Of a DNA stretch of 64,000 bases, positions 40,976 to 51,201 are shown piece by piece. Source of the DNA: Providencia manganoxydans (lineage in GTDB: Bacteria; Pseudomonadota; Gammaproteobacteria; Enterobacterales; Enterobacteriaceae); assembly GCF_016618195.1 (NCBI RefSeq), contig NZ_CP067099.1, positions 1,550,001-1,614,000 of the forward strand, in the 5' to 3' direction. Every line of letters begins with the position of its first letter. Position 1 is the first letter of the stretch. The notes under the pieces are model-generated. The model ran no database searches. It saw only the letters and a list, made by a program, of their open reading frames with translations, and was not told the origin of the DNA. A program made the position numbers and the translations under genes.

Positions 40976-43485
40976 TGTCATTAATGGATACCTTTGTGCA
41001 GGTCTTTGAGTTTGATACAAGGCAAGCGGATGGGGCATTTAAAAAGGTGCAACGTTCGACCGATGACATTATTGATGGCATGAAACAAACCCAACAAGCG
41101 GCGCAGCAAAGTTCACTGACCATCGGGAGTGTCATGACGGAGCTTTGGCAATCGTTGCAGGGGCTGTCGACCGAACATGCCATTTTGTTCACCACCAATG
41201 CCAGCGAGGTCAGTGCTGAGACAAGCCAAATCGTGGCTCGGTTAGATGCGGTGAGCTCATCATTAAGCGCATTGGATGAGCAACGGCAAAATGCAGACGC
41301 TGCTTGGGTCTCCGGGGGGAATGCGCTAGGGGAGTGGGGGCAATCACTGCAAGCTGAAATCACCCAACTGAAAAATGACCTCGGCTCGTTATCGGTGGGT
41401 GACCAAAAAAACGCATTAGAACAGGTCAAAGGCTCGGTCAGTGAGTATATTAACGAGCTGCAAAAAATCCCGACTACCACGGCCGATGGCGCCGCAGAAA
41501 TTGAACGTGTAATGGCAGACTTACGCCAATCAGTGCAAGGCTTATCAGTTGAACATTCGATTGATTTTGTCACTAATGCAGATGAGGTTATTGCCCAAAC
41601 TGGCTCGGTTAAAACACAATTAGAGACAGTAACAGATTCGATGGCTAACCTTGAGGCACAGCGCTCAATATCTGATGCAGGCATGCAATCCACTCAGGTT
41701 GTTTTGGGTGAGCTCGATGCAAACTACCAGGCACTACAGCAAGACGTTATTCAACTTAATCAAGGTGTCACCGACCTCACGTTAGCAGAACACCAAGGTA
41801 TCACCGCGAAGCAACTGTCCAACGCCATTATTCAGGCACTGCAAGGTAATTACAGCGAGTTAATTCGCCTTGTGGACACCATGAAAGTGAAGGGAATTGA
41901 AGCGGCGACCAGTGAAATTAAAGCTCAGCAATCGGTGCAAAAAGCCCTTGAGAATACCGAAACTAAATACCAGCAAGCGGGTAATACGGTCATGTCGTTT
42001 GCCAAAAAGGCATTGGGGGCGGTTGGCTTATTGATGGGGGCAACTGCCTTGGTGGGGGAATCGATTTCACGTTCGGCTGATATTGAAACCCTCGACAAAC
42101 TGGGTAAAAAAATCAATGTAGCGACTGCCGATGTGGACGCTTTCGCGGGTTCAATGGCTGAACTGGGCGGTACGCGTGATGCGGCGCAAGCGGATTTATC
42201 CGCCATGGCCAAATCATTTGGCTTTGCGAACAACTCCATGGAAAAAGTACTTCAGACTGCAGATAAAGTGCAGGGCATGAAGTTCGACAAAGCTAAGGCA
42301 ACGCTTGCTGGGCTGGGCGTGACGGATGATAAAACTGTCGAGCTGATGATGAAGGGCCGCAAAGAGCTCGAACGCATGATGGGCATTCAAAAAGAATACT
42401 CAGGTATCAACAAAGAGAGTATTGAACAATCCATCAAATTCAACAAAGCCATGCAAGGCTTTAAGCAATCATCAGGTTTACTGAAAAACAGCTTTCTTGA
42501 AATGGTGATCCCGATTTTAACCAAAGGGTTAGAGTGGATTAACCGCTTTGTGAGCTTTTGCAAAGAAAACAAGTCGCTCATTGTAGGGTTCTTTATTGCA
42601 ATAGGTTCGGCTATTGCGGTGTTTTATGTGCCTGCCATGTTATCAGCTGCGGCAGCGACCTTGGCAGCAACATGGCCCATCTTGGCGATCATCGCGGTTA
42701 TTGCCTTACTGGCTGCGGCGTTTGCCTTAGTTTATGACGATATCATGAACTTTATTGACGGCAATGATTCGATGATAGGGCGTATTTTGGATGAATACCC
42801 CGAACTTAAAGCCGTCATTATTGCGTTGTGGGATGCGTTTAAAGCCTTCTTTGATTTTGTCATTACCTTGTCTCAGGTCGTCGCCGATGTGGCAGTGTCA
42901 GCTTTTAACTTTATTGTTGATGGTGGCAAGCAGTTATGGACATGGCTCACGGGCTTTATTCACGATTTAGCAGATTGGGGCAAGCAATTTGAAAGCGTCT
43001 TTACGGTGGCTTCTGATGCCGTTGTAGGGATTTTTAAGTGGTTATGGGCGCAAATCAAACAGTATTTAGGTTGGATTAATGACGGCTTAGACTCGATTAA
43101 AAATGGCTGGAACACGGTCAAAGGGTGGTTTGGCTTTGAGGATGCACAAATGACTCAAACGGTTGAACGCAAAGTCACGTCTGATGGCACGATAGAGCAC
43201 CAAATTCCCGAACAGCCCAAGTTATCTGAAGAAGATACTGCATTGTTAGTAAAAGGACTGAGCCAACAAATTAACGGCATGTCGGCCAATCCAATCAACC
43301 CGATGACCAGCCAAGCCATCAGTAATCAATCCAGTACCACCAATGAAACTAACTTGTCGATTGGTGAAATCAAAGTGGAAACCCAAGCCACGGATGCGCA
43401 AGGCATGGCTAATGGCACGAAAGATGCGTTGCAATCCCAGCTACAAGATTTAGCCCATCAAACCAGTTCGGGGGTAAGCAAATGA
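40975..43485 (+). CDS. tail tape measure protein
   Basis: Encodes 836 aa. Long helical N-terminal half with two related segments (LWQSLQGLSTEHAILFTTNA and DLRQSVQGLSVEHSIDFVTN), hydrophobic segments around residues 340-360 and 535-590 (IAVFYVPAMLSAAAATLAAT), and a soluble C-terminus. It sets tail length and is injected through the membrane. The internal duplication is visible at protein level. Confidence 0.92.
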   Translation: MSLMDTFVQVFEFDTRQADGAFKKVQRSTDDIIDGMKQTQQAAQQSSLTIGSVMTELWQSLQGLSTEHAILFTTNASEVSAETSQIVARLDAVSSSLSALDEQRQNADAAWVSGGNALGEWGQSLQAEITQLKNDLGSLSVGDQKNALEQVKGSVSEYINELQKIPTTTADGAAEIERVMADLRQSVQGLSVEHSIDFVTNADEVIAQTGSVKTQLETVTDSMANLEAQRSISDAGMQSTQVVLGELDANYQALQQDVIQLNQGVTDLTLAEHQGITAKQLSNAIIQALQGNYSELIRLVDTMKVKGIEAATSEIKAQQSVQKALENTETKYQQAGNTVMSFAKKALGAVGLLMGATALVGESISRSADIETLDKLGKKINVATADVDAFAGSMAELGGTRDAAQADLSAMAKSFGFANNSMEKVLQTADKVQGMKFDKAKATLAGLGVTDDKTVELMMKGRKELERMMGIQKEYSGINKESIEQSIKFNKAMQGFKQSSGLLKNSFLEMVIPILTKGLEWINRFVSFCKENKSLIVGFFIAIGSAIAVFYVPAMLSAAAATLAATWPILAIIAVIALLAAAFALVYDDIMNFIDGNDSMIGRILDEYPELKAVIIALWDAFKAFFDFVITLSQVVADVAVSAFNFIVDGGKQLWTWLTGFIHDLADWGKQFESVFTVASDAVVGIFKWLWAQIKQYLGWINDGLDSIKNGWNTVKGWFGFEDAQMTQTVERKVTSDGTIEHQIPEQPKLSEEDTALLVKGLSQQINGMSANPINPMTSQAISNQSSTTNETNLSIGEIKVETQATDAQGMANGTKDALQSQLQDLAHQTSSGVSK

Positions 43486-44009
43486 TCACCGAGGTGAAAA
43501 TCTTCAATGTCGATAACTTTTCGACGTTATTTGAAACGGCCAATCCAATTCAAATTAACGTGCGTGACGAACACAAAGCAACACAGTTTACCGTTGAGTC
43601 GGGGGAAACACGCAGTGACCATGTGGTAGTTCAGCCCGTTGAAATTGGTATGGATTTAATTTTAGCTGGCGAAATGAAAAGCGCCTTTGAAACCCTACAG
43701 CAAGCTTATGATAAACACCAGCTAGTGGGCATTCAAACGCGGGTGAAAACCTACAAGCCGATGCTGTTAGTGAATCTCTATCACGATGAAATTCCTGAGA
43801 TGGCCGATGCGATTAAATTGTCACTTCGCTTTAGTGAGTGGCGAACGGTTGAGCCCGAATATGGCGACCTACCGCCCCGCAAGGTGGCAAAAAAAGAGCA
43901 ATCGAGCACAGTGAATCGCGGAAAAGTGCAAACGTCCACGGTACCAGACAAAAAGAAAAAATCGGCAGCAACCAAAATTGCTGACGGTGAATTTACGTTA
44001 GGGTGGTGA
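43482..44009 (+). CDS. baseplate/tail protein next to the tape measure
   Basis: Encodes 175 aa (IFNVDNFSTLFETANPIQIN, SGETRSDHVVVQPVEIGMDL). The TRSDHVV motif is typical of Dit-like or gp53-like hub-linking proteins of Pam3/AP22-type myoviruses. C-terminal tail is Lys-rich and probably disordered. Overlaps the tape measure stop. Confidence 0.65.
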   Translation: MITEVKIFNVDNFSTLFETANPIQINVRDEHKATQFTVESGETRSDHVVVQPVEIGMDLILAGEMKSAFETLQQAYDKHQLVGIQTRVKTYKPMLLVNLYHDEIPEMADAIKLSLRFSEWRTVEPEYGDLPPRKVAKKEQSSTVNRGKVQTSTVPDKKKKSAATKIADGEFTLGW

Positions 44010-44012
44010 CCC

Positions 44013-44306
44013 ATGCAAGAGATCCCTTTAAATGCCGTACCTAATCAACGTTTGCGCGTGAGCCTTGGCGGTGACGAGTGGGAGCTGACGATTAAAGTGG
44101 CGCGAACAACAATGTGTTGCGATATCAAGCGCAATGATGTGGTTTTACTGCAAGGTATTCGTGTGATCCCCAATCAACCGCTGATCCCCTACCGCTATTT
44201 ATCGGGTAACGGTAATTTCGCCTTTATCACTGAAAATGATGAATATCCGTGGTGGGCGCAGTTTGGGCAATCACACAGTCTTGTTTGGTGGGGGGATGAT
44301 GATTGA
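44013..44306 (+). CDS. baseplate plug protein (Pam3 gp18-like)
   Basis: Encodes 97 aa: LNAVPNQRLRVSLGGDEWEL near the start and a C-terminal FAFITENDEYPWWAQFGQSH. These match the small plug domain proteins of simple contractile baseplates. Overlaps the hub gene. Confidence 0.75.
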   Translation: MQEIPLNAVPNQRLRVSLGGDEWELTIKVARTTMCCDIKRNDVVLLQGIRVIPNQPLIPYRYLSGNGNFAFITENDEYPWWAQFGQSHSLVWWGDDD

Positions 44307-45114
44307 TTTACGCCGTATCCGATTAGGGATCGAGGTAAATGGACGGTTGCAATGGTATGAGGGGCTGCGTATTCGTGCCAATGGTACTAAGTATGCTAAT
44401 CCCCTGCAGAATGAATGCACGGTGAATATTGACGGATTAAATGCCGATACGCGCAACATGTTACTCACGGAAACGAGCCCGTATGCAAAAAGCAAAACTT
44501 CGCATCGGTTGATTGTTGAAGCGGGTCGCGCCAGTACGGGTGTTTTTCGCATTTATGTGGGGGATATTGTTAGCGCAGAAATCGCCTCACCGCCAGATGT
44601 GACACTGACCTTAAAAGCGAAAACCAACAACACAAACGCCCGAGATATTGTTTCTTCATCGGGTAGTGCCATAAGCAAAATGAGCGAGCTAGCCAAAAAT
44701 ATCGCGCAGGATTGCGGGGTTAAATTGGACTTTCAAGCCACCGATAAAAATATTGCCAATTGGTATTTTTGTGGGCCGGCACTCAAGCAAGTGGAACGGC
44801 TGCAAGATGCGGGCAATGTGAAGGCGTTTATCGACGACGATATGTTGTATGTGAAAGACCAGGATAAAGCGTTAAGTGGCCGCTTGCGTATTCTTAACCA
44901 AAAATCGGGTATGGTCGGTATTCCTAAAGCCACTGAGAAGGGCGTCGATGTCACGTATTTAATTGATAGTGAGTCGTCATTGGGCGGCATGTTACGCCTT
45001 GAAAGCAAGTTTAATCCTGCCTTGAATGGCGACTACATTATTGAGCAACTCAAGTTCGATATAGCGTCTCATGACGATCCCTTCTTTTACCAAGCGACCT
45101 GCAAACGAGTGTAA
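44299..45114 (+). CDS. baseplate hub protein
   Basis: Encodes 271 aa from the ATG at 44299 (GGGGGG upstream; 44296 equally possible). Start MIDLRRIRLGIEVNGRLQWY, middle TLTLKAKTNNTNARDIVSSS, and ISKMSELAKNIAQDCGVKLD. Functionally like gpD/gp27 hubs that hold the spike. Gene order plug-hub-spike fits. Confidence 0.75.
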   Translation: MIDLRRIRLGIEVNGRLQWYEGLRIRANGTKYANPLQNECTVNIDGLNADTRNMLLTETSPYAKSKTSHRLIVEAGRASTGVFRIYVGDIVSAEIASPPDVTLTLKAKTNNTNARDIVSSSGSAISKMSELAKNIAQDCGVKLDFQATDKNIANWYFCGPALKQVERLQDAGNVKAFIDDDMLYVKDQDKALSGRLRILNQKSGMVGIPKATEKGVDVTYLIDSESSLGGMLRLESKFNPALNGDYIIEQLKFDIASHDDPFFYQATCKRV

Positions 45115-45117
45115 AGC

Positions 45118-45810
45118 ATGAACCAACCCAATAATGATATTGCTAGCGAAGGCAGCTTGGCAGGGCAGTTTATGGCTGCGTTTCGTAGCCTATTGATGAA
45201 TATTGACGACATGCTCCCCGCGACAGTAGTGAGCTATGACGATAAAACTAACCGCGCGGTGATTAAGCCACTCGTCATGATGGTATCGACGGAGGGGCAA
45301 AAAGTCGGGCGTGCACCAGTACCGAATATTCCCGTTTTTCGTTTTGGTGGCGGGGGCTTTTTTATCCGTATGCCGATCAAGGCGGGTGATTTCGGTTGGT
45401 TAAAAGCCAATGACCGTGATATCAGCTTAATCTTTCAGCGTGGCGGCTTAGAGGATGAACCGAATACGGCTCGTTTACATACCTTTAGCGATGCGATGTT
45501 CTTCCCTGACACACTTAAAGGCTGGTTGATTGATGGCAAAAATACGGATGCCTTGGTGATTCAGTCCATGGATGGCTCCGTATGTTTGTCACTGCATGAG
45601 GGTAAAGCGGTTTTAGATTCGCCCGTTCTTGAAGTCAATGTGCCCGAAACCACCTTTAACGGCAATGTTACGGTTAATGGTAATCAGGCTATAAACGGTA
45701 ACAGCGATTCAAACGGCGGTACGATGAAACACAACGGTAAAGATATCGGCTCAACACATAAACACAGCGGTATTCAAAGTGGTAATAGCAATTCAGGAGT
45801 CCCCGTATGA
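45118..45810 (+). CDS. baseplate spike (Gp138-like)
   Basis: Encodes 230 aa. N-terminal OB-fold of the Gp138 family (MLPATVVSYDDKTNRAVIKP, then VPVFRFGGGGFFIRMP-like segment), a beta-helical stalk (GNVTVNGNQAINGNSDSNGG) and a tip with HKH (GSTHKHSGIQ) that may bind iron as in P2 gpV-type spikes. Confidence 0.85.
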   Translation: MNQPNNDIASEGSLAGQFMAAFRSLLMNIDDMLPATVVSYDDKTNRAVIKPLVMMVSTEGQKVGRAPVPNIPVFRFGGGGFFIRMPIKAGDFGWLKANDRDISLIFQRGGLEDEPNTARLHTFSDAMFFPDTLKGWLIDGKNTDALVIQSMDGSVCLSLHEGKAVLDSPVLEVNVPETTFNGNVTVNGNQAINGNSDSNGGTMKHNGKDIGSTHKHSGIQSGNSNSGVPV

Positions 45811-46151
45811 AAACATTTAATGTCGACAGCAATAACGACATCCATCTTGGCAATGACGGAAATTTATCGATTGTGAGTGGTGAACGGGCATCAAAAAACC
45901 GTTGTGAGCATTACGTCAAAGCACTCCGTGGTGAAATGTTGCATAAGCTCGATATGGGGATTCCTTACTGGAAAACCACCTTTGGGCGGCAAGCGGATAT
46001 TCCGTTATTTGAAGCGGCGTTTCGTGACCGGCTGCGTGAGTTGGATGATGTGATATCGGTGGTGTCATTTTCGGCATTAATCGCCGATAACTCGCTGAAC
46101 TATACCGCGGTGATCCAGACCATTTATGGGGAGATAACGCTTAATGGCTGA
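45807..46151 (+). CDS. baseplate wedge protein (GP25/gpW-like)
   Basis: Encodes 114 aa. Sheath-initiator fold: SGERASKNRCEHYVKALRGE, DMGIPYWKTTFG, and AAFRDRLRELDDVISV. Overlaps both neighbours by 4-8 bp. Confidence 0.85.
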   Translation: MKTFNVDSNNDIHLGNDGNLSIVSGERASKNRCEHYVKALRGEMLHKLDMGIPYWKTTFGRQADIPLFEAAFRDRLRELDDVISVVSFSALIADNSLNYTAVIQTIYGEITLNG

Positions 46152-47331
46152 TTATCAATATATTACGTCACAGGGTGTAATTGTGCCGGATACCAGCACA
46201 TTACGTGATGATGTCGAAAGCGAATATAGAAGTGTGTTTGGTCAGGATTTAGATGTTAATCCCGAAACCCCGCAAGGCGCATTGATCACCATGGAGGTCG
46301 AAAATCGGGACGCCGTTGTGCGCAATAATGCAGAGTTGGCCAATCAAATTAACCCCGATTTAGCCGGTGGCATTTTCCTTGATGCAATATGGGCCTTAAT
46401 GGGCGGGCAGCGTTTTGATGCGACTCACTCCTTTTTATCACAGGTGAAATTCACGGGTATTGCCGAGACTATCATCCCTAAGGGGTCACAAGCGGCCACG
46501 CTGAATGGTGACTTATTCGAAACCACCAAAACCTTAATTATCGGTAAAGATGGCTCAGTAACAGGGGATATGCGCGCCATTGAAACAGGGGCGGTTGAGT
46601 GCGGTGTGGGTCAACTCAATAAAGTGGCCAGTTCGGTATTAGGTTGGGAAACTGTTCATAACCCCAGCAATGCGGTGTTGGGGCGAGATGCCGAATCAGA
46701 CCTACAATCACGGCGACGACGCAAGCAGACGCTAGCCAAAAACACCGTCAGTGTGGGGGAAGCAATTACTTCGGCACTGTATGAGTTAGAAGGTGTGCGT
46801 TCGTTAGCGTATCGAGAAAACTACACTGACCAACCGATGATGTTTGATGGGATCACGTTAGTTCCCCATAGCATTTATGTGTGTGTTGAAGGGGGCGATA
46901 AAGAGGCGATTGCCCGTTCGCTACTGCGTACAAAAACACTGGGTGCGGCTTTTAACGGCAGTGAAGAAGTTGAAGTATTGGAAAACATCAGCGGCCAAAT
47001 TTATCCCGTTAAATTTGATAGGGCGAAAGAAATTGTTTTGTTTTGCCGAGTAACGGTGAAAAAAGCCACGGTGGATGCACAAACCATTATTCCTTCTGCG
47101 GTTGAGTCATGGGCAAATGGGGATATCGATGGTGAGGGCGGTTTAGTGGTGGGGCGCGATGTATCACCTTTCGAAATATCAGCCGGTATCAATGCCGTCG
47201 AGCCTCGGTTGTTTATTACACGTGTCGAACTTTCAACGGATGGCAAAGCCTGGTCTTCAAATAATTATGAAATCAAAATGAATGAGGTGGCAAGGCTCAA
47301 ACGCAGTGCGGTACAGGTGGTGTTGGTATGA
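46144..47331 (+). CDS. baseplate J-like protein
   Basis: Encodes 395 aa with the BaseplateJ pattern: DDVESEYRSVFGQDLDVNPE, QGALITMEVENRDAVV, GGIFLDAIWALMGGQRFDAT, and RTKTLGAAFNGSEEVEV. It forms the wedge that links hub and fibres. Confidence 0.93.
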   Translation: MADYQYITSQGVIVPDTSTLRDDVESEYRSVFGQDLDVNPETPQGALITMEVENRDAVVRNNAELANQINPDLAGGIFLDAIWALMGGQRFDATHSFLSQVKFTGIAETIIPKGSQAATLNGDLFETTKTLIIGKDGSVTGDMRAIETGAVECGVGQLNKVASSVLGWETVHNPSNAVLGRDAESDLQSRRRRKQTLAKNTVSVGEAITSALYELEGVRSLAYRENYTDQPMMFDGITLVPHSIYVCVEGGDKEAIARSLLRTKTLGAAFNGSEEVEVLENISGQIYPVKFDRAKEIVLFCRVTVKKATVDAQTIIPSAVESWANGDIDGEGGLVVGRDVSPFEISAGINAVEPRLFITRVELSTDGKAWSSNNYEIKMNEVARLKRSAVQVVLV

Positions 47332-47987
47332 GTAAAATCCAATCGTTTGATTTTCACTCTGATTTATTAAAGGCGATCCTTTGGCAATATGAGGATGCGA
47401 CAAATCTTAAGGCGTTAGCCAAATACAAAGCGGAGTATTTTGAACAATCCACCGTCCAGTTTTGGCGTGATTGGTACCGTGATGTGTTTAATATCGATAC
47501 TGCGAACGAGTTTGGGCTAAATATTTGGGCGCGTATTCTTGATGTGCCATTGGGAATTGATGTTCCCCCGAGTGATAAAACCAAAATCGGCTTTGGTTTC
47601 GGTAAAAAGAACGCTAATTTTAAAGCCAACTTTCGACGTAATGCCGATTACACCTTATCGCTGACTGTCGACCAAAAGCGCCTCATCGTGCGTATGCGCT
47701 ATTTTAACCTTACGCAAAGCCCAACGGTCATCAATATTAACGAATTTCTTAAACGGTTCTTCTGGCAGGACGATAGCAAGGTATTTGTGCTTGATCCGCT
47801 CGATATGACCTATCTGTATTACGTGTTTAATTTCAATCCAGATGAACGATTACGGGTCCTTCTTGAAAACTTTGATCTTATGCCTCGCCCATCGGGTGTG
47901 GGTGTCAAATACCGTATCGTGACGAAAAAAGCCTTCGGTCACGGCCAACACCGTAAAAACTTCCTTAGCAGTAATTTCGGAGCTTAA
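47328..47987 (+). CDS. DUF2612 baseplate protein
   Basis: Encodes 219 aa: QFWRDWYRDVFNIDTANEFG, LNIWARILDVPLG, RMRYFNLTQSPTVININEFL, and the end PRPSGVGVKYRIV. DUF2612 proteins act like gpI, attaching tail fibres to the wedge. Confidence 0.9.
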   Translation: MSKIQSFDFHSDLLKAILWQYEDATNLKALAKYKAEYFEQSTVQFWRDWYRDVFNIDTANEFGLNIWARILDVPLGIDVPPSDKTKIGFGFGKKNANFKANFRRNADYTLSLTVDQKRLIVRMRYFNLTQSPTVININEFLKRFFWQDDSKVFVLDPLDMTYLYYVFNFNPDERLRVLLENFDLMPRPSGVGVKYRIVTKKAFGHGQHRKNFLSSNFGA

Positions 47988-47992
47988 AACTC

Positions 47993-49510
47993 ATGACAAA
48001 AATCTTTAAAATCCCCTTTGCAACACAAGGGGATAGAACTTCTATTCCTGATGATGTGCAAGCCGATGGCGCAGTTTCTTACACGCAAGGCTATAGTTAC
48101 GATTATGAGCGTGACCAACAAACTGACCCTGCCGCGAAAGATATTGAACGTGAGAAGATGAATGGGATATTTCACGATATCACGGAAGCGATAGGCGAGT
48201 TGCAGAGCTTTGGTTTCCCTAAGTGGGCGACAGAAGGCAAGCCATACCCAATCCGCGCGATTGTTTATCATAAAAACAAAACGTGGCAGTCGAAGATTGA
48301 AAATAACAATGTTGAACCTGTCGCAGGCACAGCATGGCAGGAACTGAAAGCCGATTTAAGCGCCGGTGATATCAATGTTTATACCAAAACGGAGTCTGAC
48401 AAGCGTTTCCAGCCATTAGGCAACTATCAGCCTGCAGGTTACAGCTATTCTAAAGCCGAATCTGACACTAATTACCAACCTAAGGGCAATTATGCCCCCG
48501 CAGGCAACTACGCACTTAAAGGTGAAAGCTACACTAAAGCAGAGGGCGATGGGCGATACCAGCCGAAAGGCAGTTATCAGCCATCAGGTGACTATGCTTT
48601 AAAAGGGGATAGCTATACCAAGGCTGAGACCGATGGTAAGTATCAACCTAAAGGCAGCTATCAAGCCGCGGGCTATAGTTATTCTAAAGCGGAGTCTGAT
48701 ACCAACTATCAGCCTAAGGGTAACTATGCCCCGGCGGGTAATTATGCACTTAAAGGTGAAAGTTACACCAAGGCCGAAGGGGATACACGATATCAGCCAA
48801 AAGGCAGTTATCAGCCGTCGGGGGATTATGCAACAAACACAGCGCTTAATAACGGGCTTAATACTAAGCTCAATACGAGCAGTGTCACCCAATCAACGGG
48901 CGGTTCAACAACGAACGTGATGAGCCAGAAGGCTGTCACCGATGCATTACAAAATGCGGTCAATCTTAATACTATTTACCCTATTGGTATTGTGGTGTGG
49001 TTTGCACAAAATAAGAACCCCAATACATTATTCCCTGGTACGAAATGGCAGTACATCGGCGAAAATAAAACCATTCGATTAGCTGCTGCAAGTGGTGCGA
49101 ATGTGTTAACAACTGGTGGTTCGGATTCAGTTACTATAGGTAAAGGCCACCTTCCTGCGGTATCACTTAAGTATTCGGGTACAACTGTTTCAAGTGGAGG
49201 GTATACCCACACACGTGGGACAATGAATATTACGGGGGAGTTTGGATATATCCGGAGTGATAATGCTATTCACTCCATGGCAACAGGCGCTTTTAGTCTT
49301 GCTAACGGGGGAACCGGCTATAATGGTAATAACACTACTGGTGGCTATAAATATGTATTTAACGCATCTAAAACATGGTCAGGTGAAACGTCTAATAGTG
49401 GAGCGCATACGCATACCTATTCAGGTAACACGGAAAACCTCGGTTCAGGAACGGCCTTAACAGTTACCAACGCCTATATCATGCTGATGGGGTGGTATCG
49501 ATTAAGTTAA
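47993..49510 (+). CDS. tail fibre with long internal repeats
   Basis: Encodes 505 aa. N-terminal baseplate-binding part to about residue 130; then repeats built on YTKAEgDxxYQPKGxYxPxGxYALKG to about residue 280, where a 78-residue block (from 48440) is copied at 48674 with 53 residues retained. C-terminal receptor-binding part starts YPIGIVVWFAQNKNPNTLFP, like phage Gp10 C-terminal domains, and ends NAYIMLMGWYRLS. No chaperone gene follows, so trimerisation must be autonomous or use a host factor. Confidence 0.85.
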   Translation: MTKIFKIPFATQGDRTSIPDDVQADGAVSYTQGYSYDYERDQQTDPAAKDIEREKMNGIFHDITEAIGELQSFGFPKWATEGKPYPIRAIVYHKNKTWQSKIENNNVEPVAGTAWQELKADLSAGDINVYTKTESDKRFQPLGNYQPAGYSYSKAESDTNYQPKGNYAPAGNYALKGESYTKAEGDGRYQPKGSYQPSGDYALKGDSYTKAETDGKYQPKGSYQAAGYSYSKAESDTNYQPKGNYAPAGNYALKGESYTKAEGDTRYQPKGSYQPSGDYATNTALNNGLNTKLNTSSVTQSTGGSTTNVMSQKAVTDALQNAVNLNTIYPIGIVVWFAQNKNPNTLFPGTKWQYIGENKTIRLAAASGANVLTTGGSDSVTIGKGHLPAVSLKYSGTTVSSGGYTHTRGTMNITGEFGYIRSDNAIHSMATGAFSLANGGTGYNGNNTTGGYKYVFNASKTWSGETSNSGAHTHTYSGNTENLGSGTALTVTNAYIMLMGWYRLS

Positions 49511-49527
49511 GTGATATTAATAAATAA

Positions 49528-49563
49528 AAGTGTGGCGTGCATTGTAATATGCACACCACACTT
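49528..49563. terminator. bidirectional terminator between fibre and gtr operon
   Basis: AAGTGTGG/CCACACTT with inner GTGCAT/ATGCAC, 14 paired bases. Flanked by A/T-rich sequence on both sides; serves the converging late and gtr transcripts. Confidence 0.75.
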
Positions 49564-49566
49564 AAA

Positions 49567-51201
49567 TTAAAAGATCACTTGTTGTTCAATTGTTTTTTTG
49601 TTATCCATATCTACAATGAAATTAATGGATTTTATATTTTTAGGTGAAACTGGAATAGTGAAACCAACTAAATTCATACCATAAATAGAGTCTATCTTGT
49701 TATTCTCTTCAGTATGTATTTTGTTTTTGTCATCCATTACTATTATTCTATAGCTTTCATTTGACATTAATTTTTTGTTATCAACAAGTTGTAGGACTAT
49801 AGTTGTTCCTTTCAAAAATCTATCTTTACCTAAGAATAGATTTGAAACATTTGTATTTGTTACATTAGGTAGTGGCAATTTTATCCCATCTAAAATAACT
49901 GCGTAGTTATAGTCTATTTTATAGGTTTCAATCGGATGGCTAATGTTAAAGTATTCAGCCATTGCATTAGGATTATGATATAAATCCATTTCGTCACCAC
50001 CTCTGAAAGAGCGTGGATAGTAATACTCGGGTATCTTATCGGTTTTAGAATCACCAATTATTTCTTCGTTTATTGCATAAATTCTTATTTTCTCTTGAGT
50101 CGTTATTGCATTATATGAATAGACCATTTGAATATATGAAAAAATGAAACCACAAAGAGTTAAAATACCAATAAAATATGTAATTGCGATTCCTCTTTTA
50201 TTTTTCATACTAAATGCGTATCCAATAGAAAAGGAGCATGAAATAACATAAAAAAGGTGAGCGCCACTCAAAGACCTAGTAGGAAATGTTGGGGATGCAA
50301 CCATGGAAAATATACTTAAAAAGCCTAATACGATAAACAATAATGAAAGATAAAAGCTTTTTGACTTCTTTTCACCTACATAAGTTAGCAGCAAAAGTAA
50401 TGAAGCAACTAGTACACCCCACGTTTTAGTAAATGAATGTGAAAGTTTATCCGATAAAAAATATGTGATTTTTTCTATCGTACTGAGGGAGTAAAAGTCA
50501 GTGAAAAGAGCGGCTCGATGAAAATTACCAGGGCTCGAAATCAAAGTTACAAACCCAAGTATAACAAGTACAGATGAAAAGATAATAAGTCTGTTTTTAT
50601 GTTTAAAAAAAACATAACAGGAGGTAATTACTGAAATGGCAACTATAATCCAACTCGTATTTTCATTACTGCATCCAGCAAAAAAAGAACTGATTATGAG
50701 AGGGATTAGACACTTTTTATCATCAAGATAACGAAATAAAAAATAAAGATAAATAACAATAAATAAATTTGTGACAAGATAATTTGCTGCACCAACAACC
50801 CAAAAAACAATTTGACCAAGAGCTGGGTTTGTAACCCAGTAAATTGAAAATAAAACAATAAACTGTAAAAAAAATGTTTTTTTACTTGTGTCAGAGTTAC
50901 TACTTATTTTAGTAATTAAAAAGATCATCATTGTTAATACAAATGCAATCATACTATTTTTTAGTATGTTAGAGCCTGATGTAAGAACTAGAGTGCTAAA
51001 ATAGTCTGATACAAATCTTCCACTCCATGAAAGGTAGTGAGATACATGAGCAGATAATGAATTTCCTTTAATATAATACACATAGTCATCAGAATGCATA
51101 GGTGTATAGTATTCGACTAAAAAAATAAGCGAAAAGACAATTAGGACACTTATGTAGCCTAAATTAATACGTTTTAAGTAGTTAGTCATTTTTGTTCTCA
51201 A
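49567..51201 (-). CDS. serotype-conversion membrane glycosyltransferase (Gtr type)
   Basis: Encodes 544 aa; the start could also be 51189. About ten TM segments in residues 1-350 and a C-terminal periplasmic domain of about 190 aa. The periplasmic loop after the first TM has [11 protein letters not shown] with an acidic DD, as in GT-C enzymes, and [10 protein letters not shown]. In the gtrA-gtrB-gtrX order, the third gene is the specific transferase that puts the sugar on O-antigen in the periplasm. The sugar and linkage are unknown. AT-rich. Confidence 0.75.
   Translation of the reverse strand: MRTKMTNYLKRINLGYISVLIVFSLIFLVEYYTPMHSDDYVYYIKGNSLSAHVSHYLSWSGRFVSDYFSTLVLTSGSNILKNSMIAFVLTMMIFLITKISSNSDTSKKTFFLQFIVLFSIYWVTNPALGQIVFWVVGAANYLVTNLFIVIYLYFLFRYLDDKKCLIPLIISSFFAGCSNENTSWIIVAISVITSCYVFFKHKNRLIIFSSVLVILGFVTLISSPGNFHRAALFTDFYSLSTIEKITYFLSDKLSHSFTKTWGVLVASLLLLLTYVGEKKSKSFYLSLLFIVLGFLSIFSMVASPTFPTRSLSGAHLFYVISCSFSIGYAFSMKNKRGIAITYFIGILTLCGFIFSYIQMVYSYNAITTQEKIRIYAINEEIIGDSKTDKIPEYYYPRSFRGGDEMDLYHNPNAMAEYFNISHPIETYKIDYNYAVILDGIKLPLPNVTNTNVSNLFLGKDRFLKGTTIVLQLVDNKKLMSNESYRIIVMDDKNKIHTEENNKIDSIYGMNLVGFTIPVSPKNIKSINFIVDMDNKKTIEQQVIF

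Noticed and set aside
48380..48840. Repeats that might be mistaken for a CRISPR array
   Set aside because: They are in frame, code for the fibre shaft, vary in sequence and have no unique spacers. No cas genes exist in the window.
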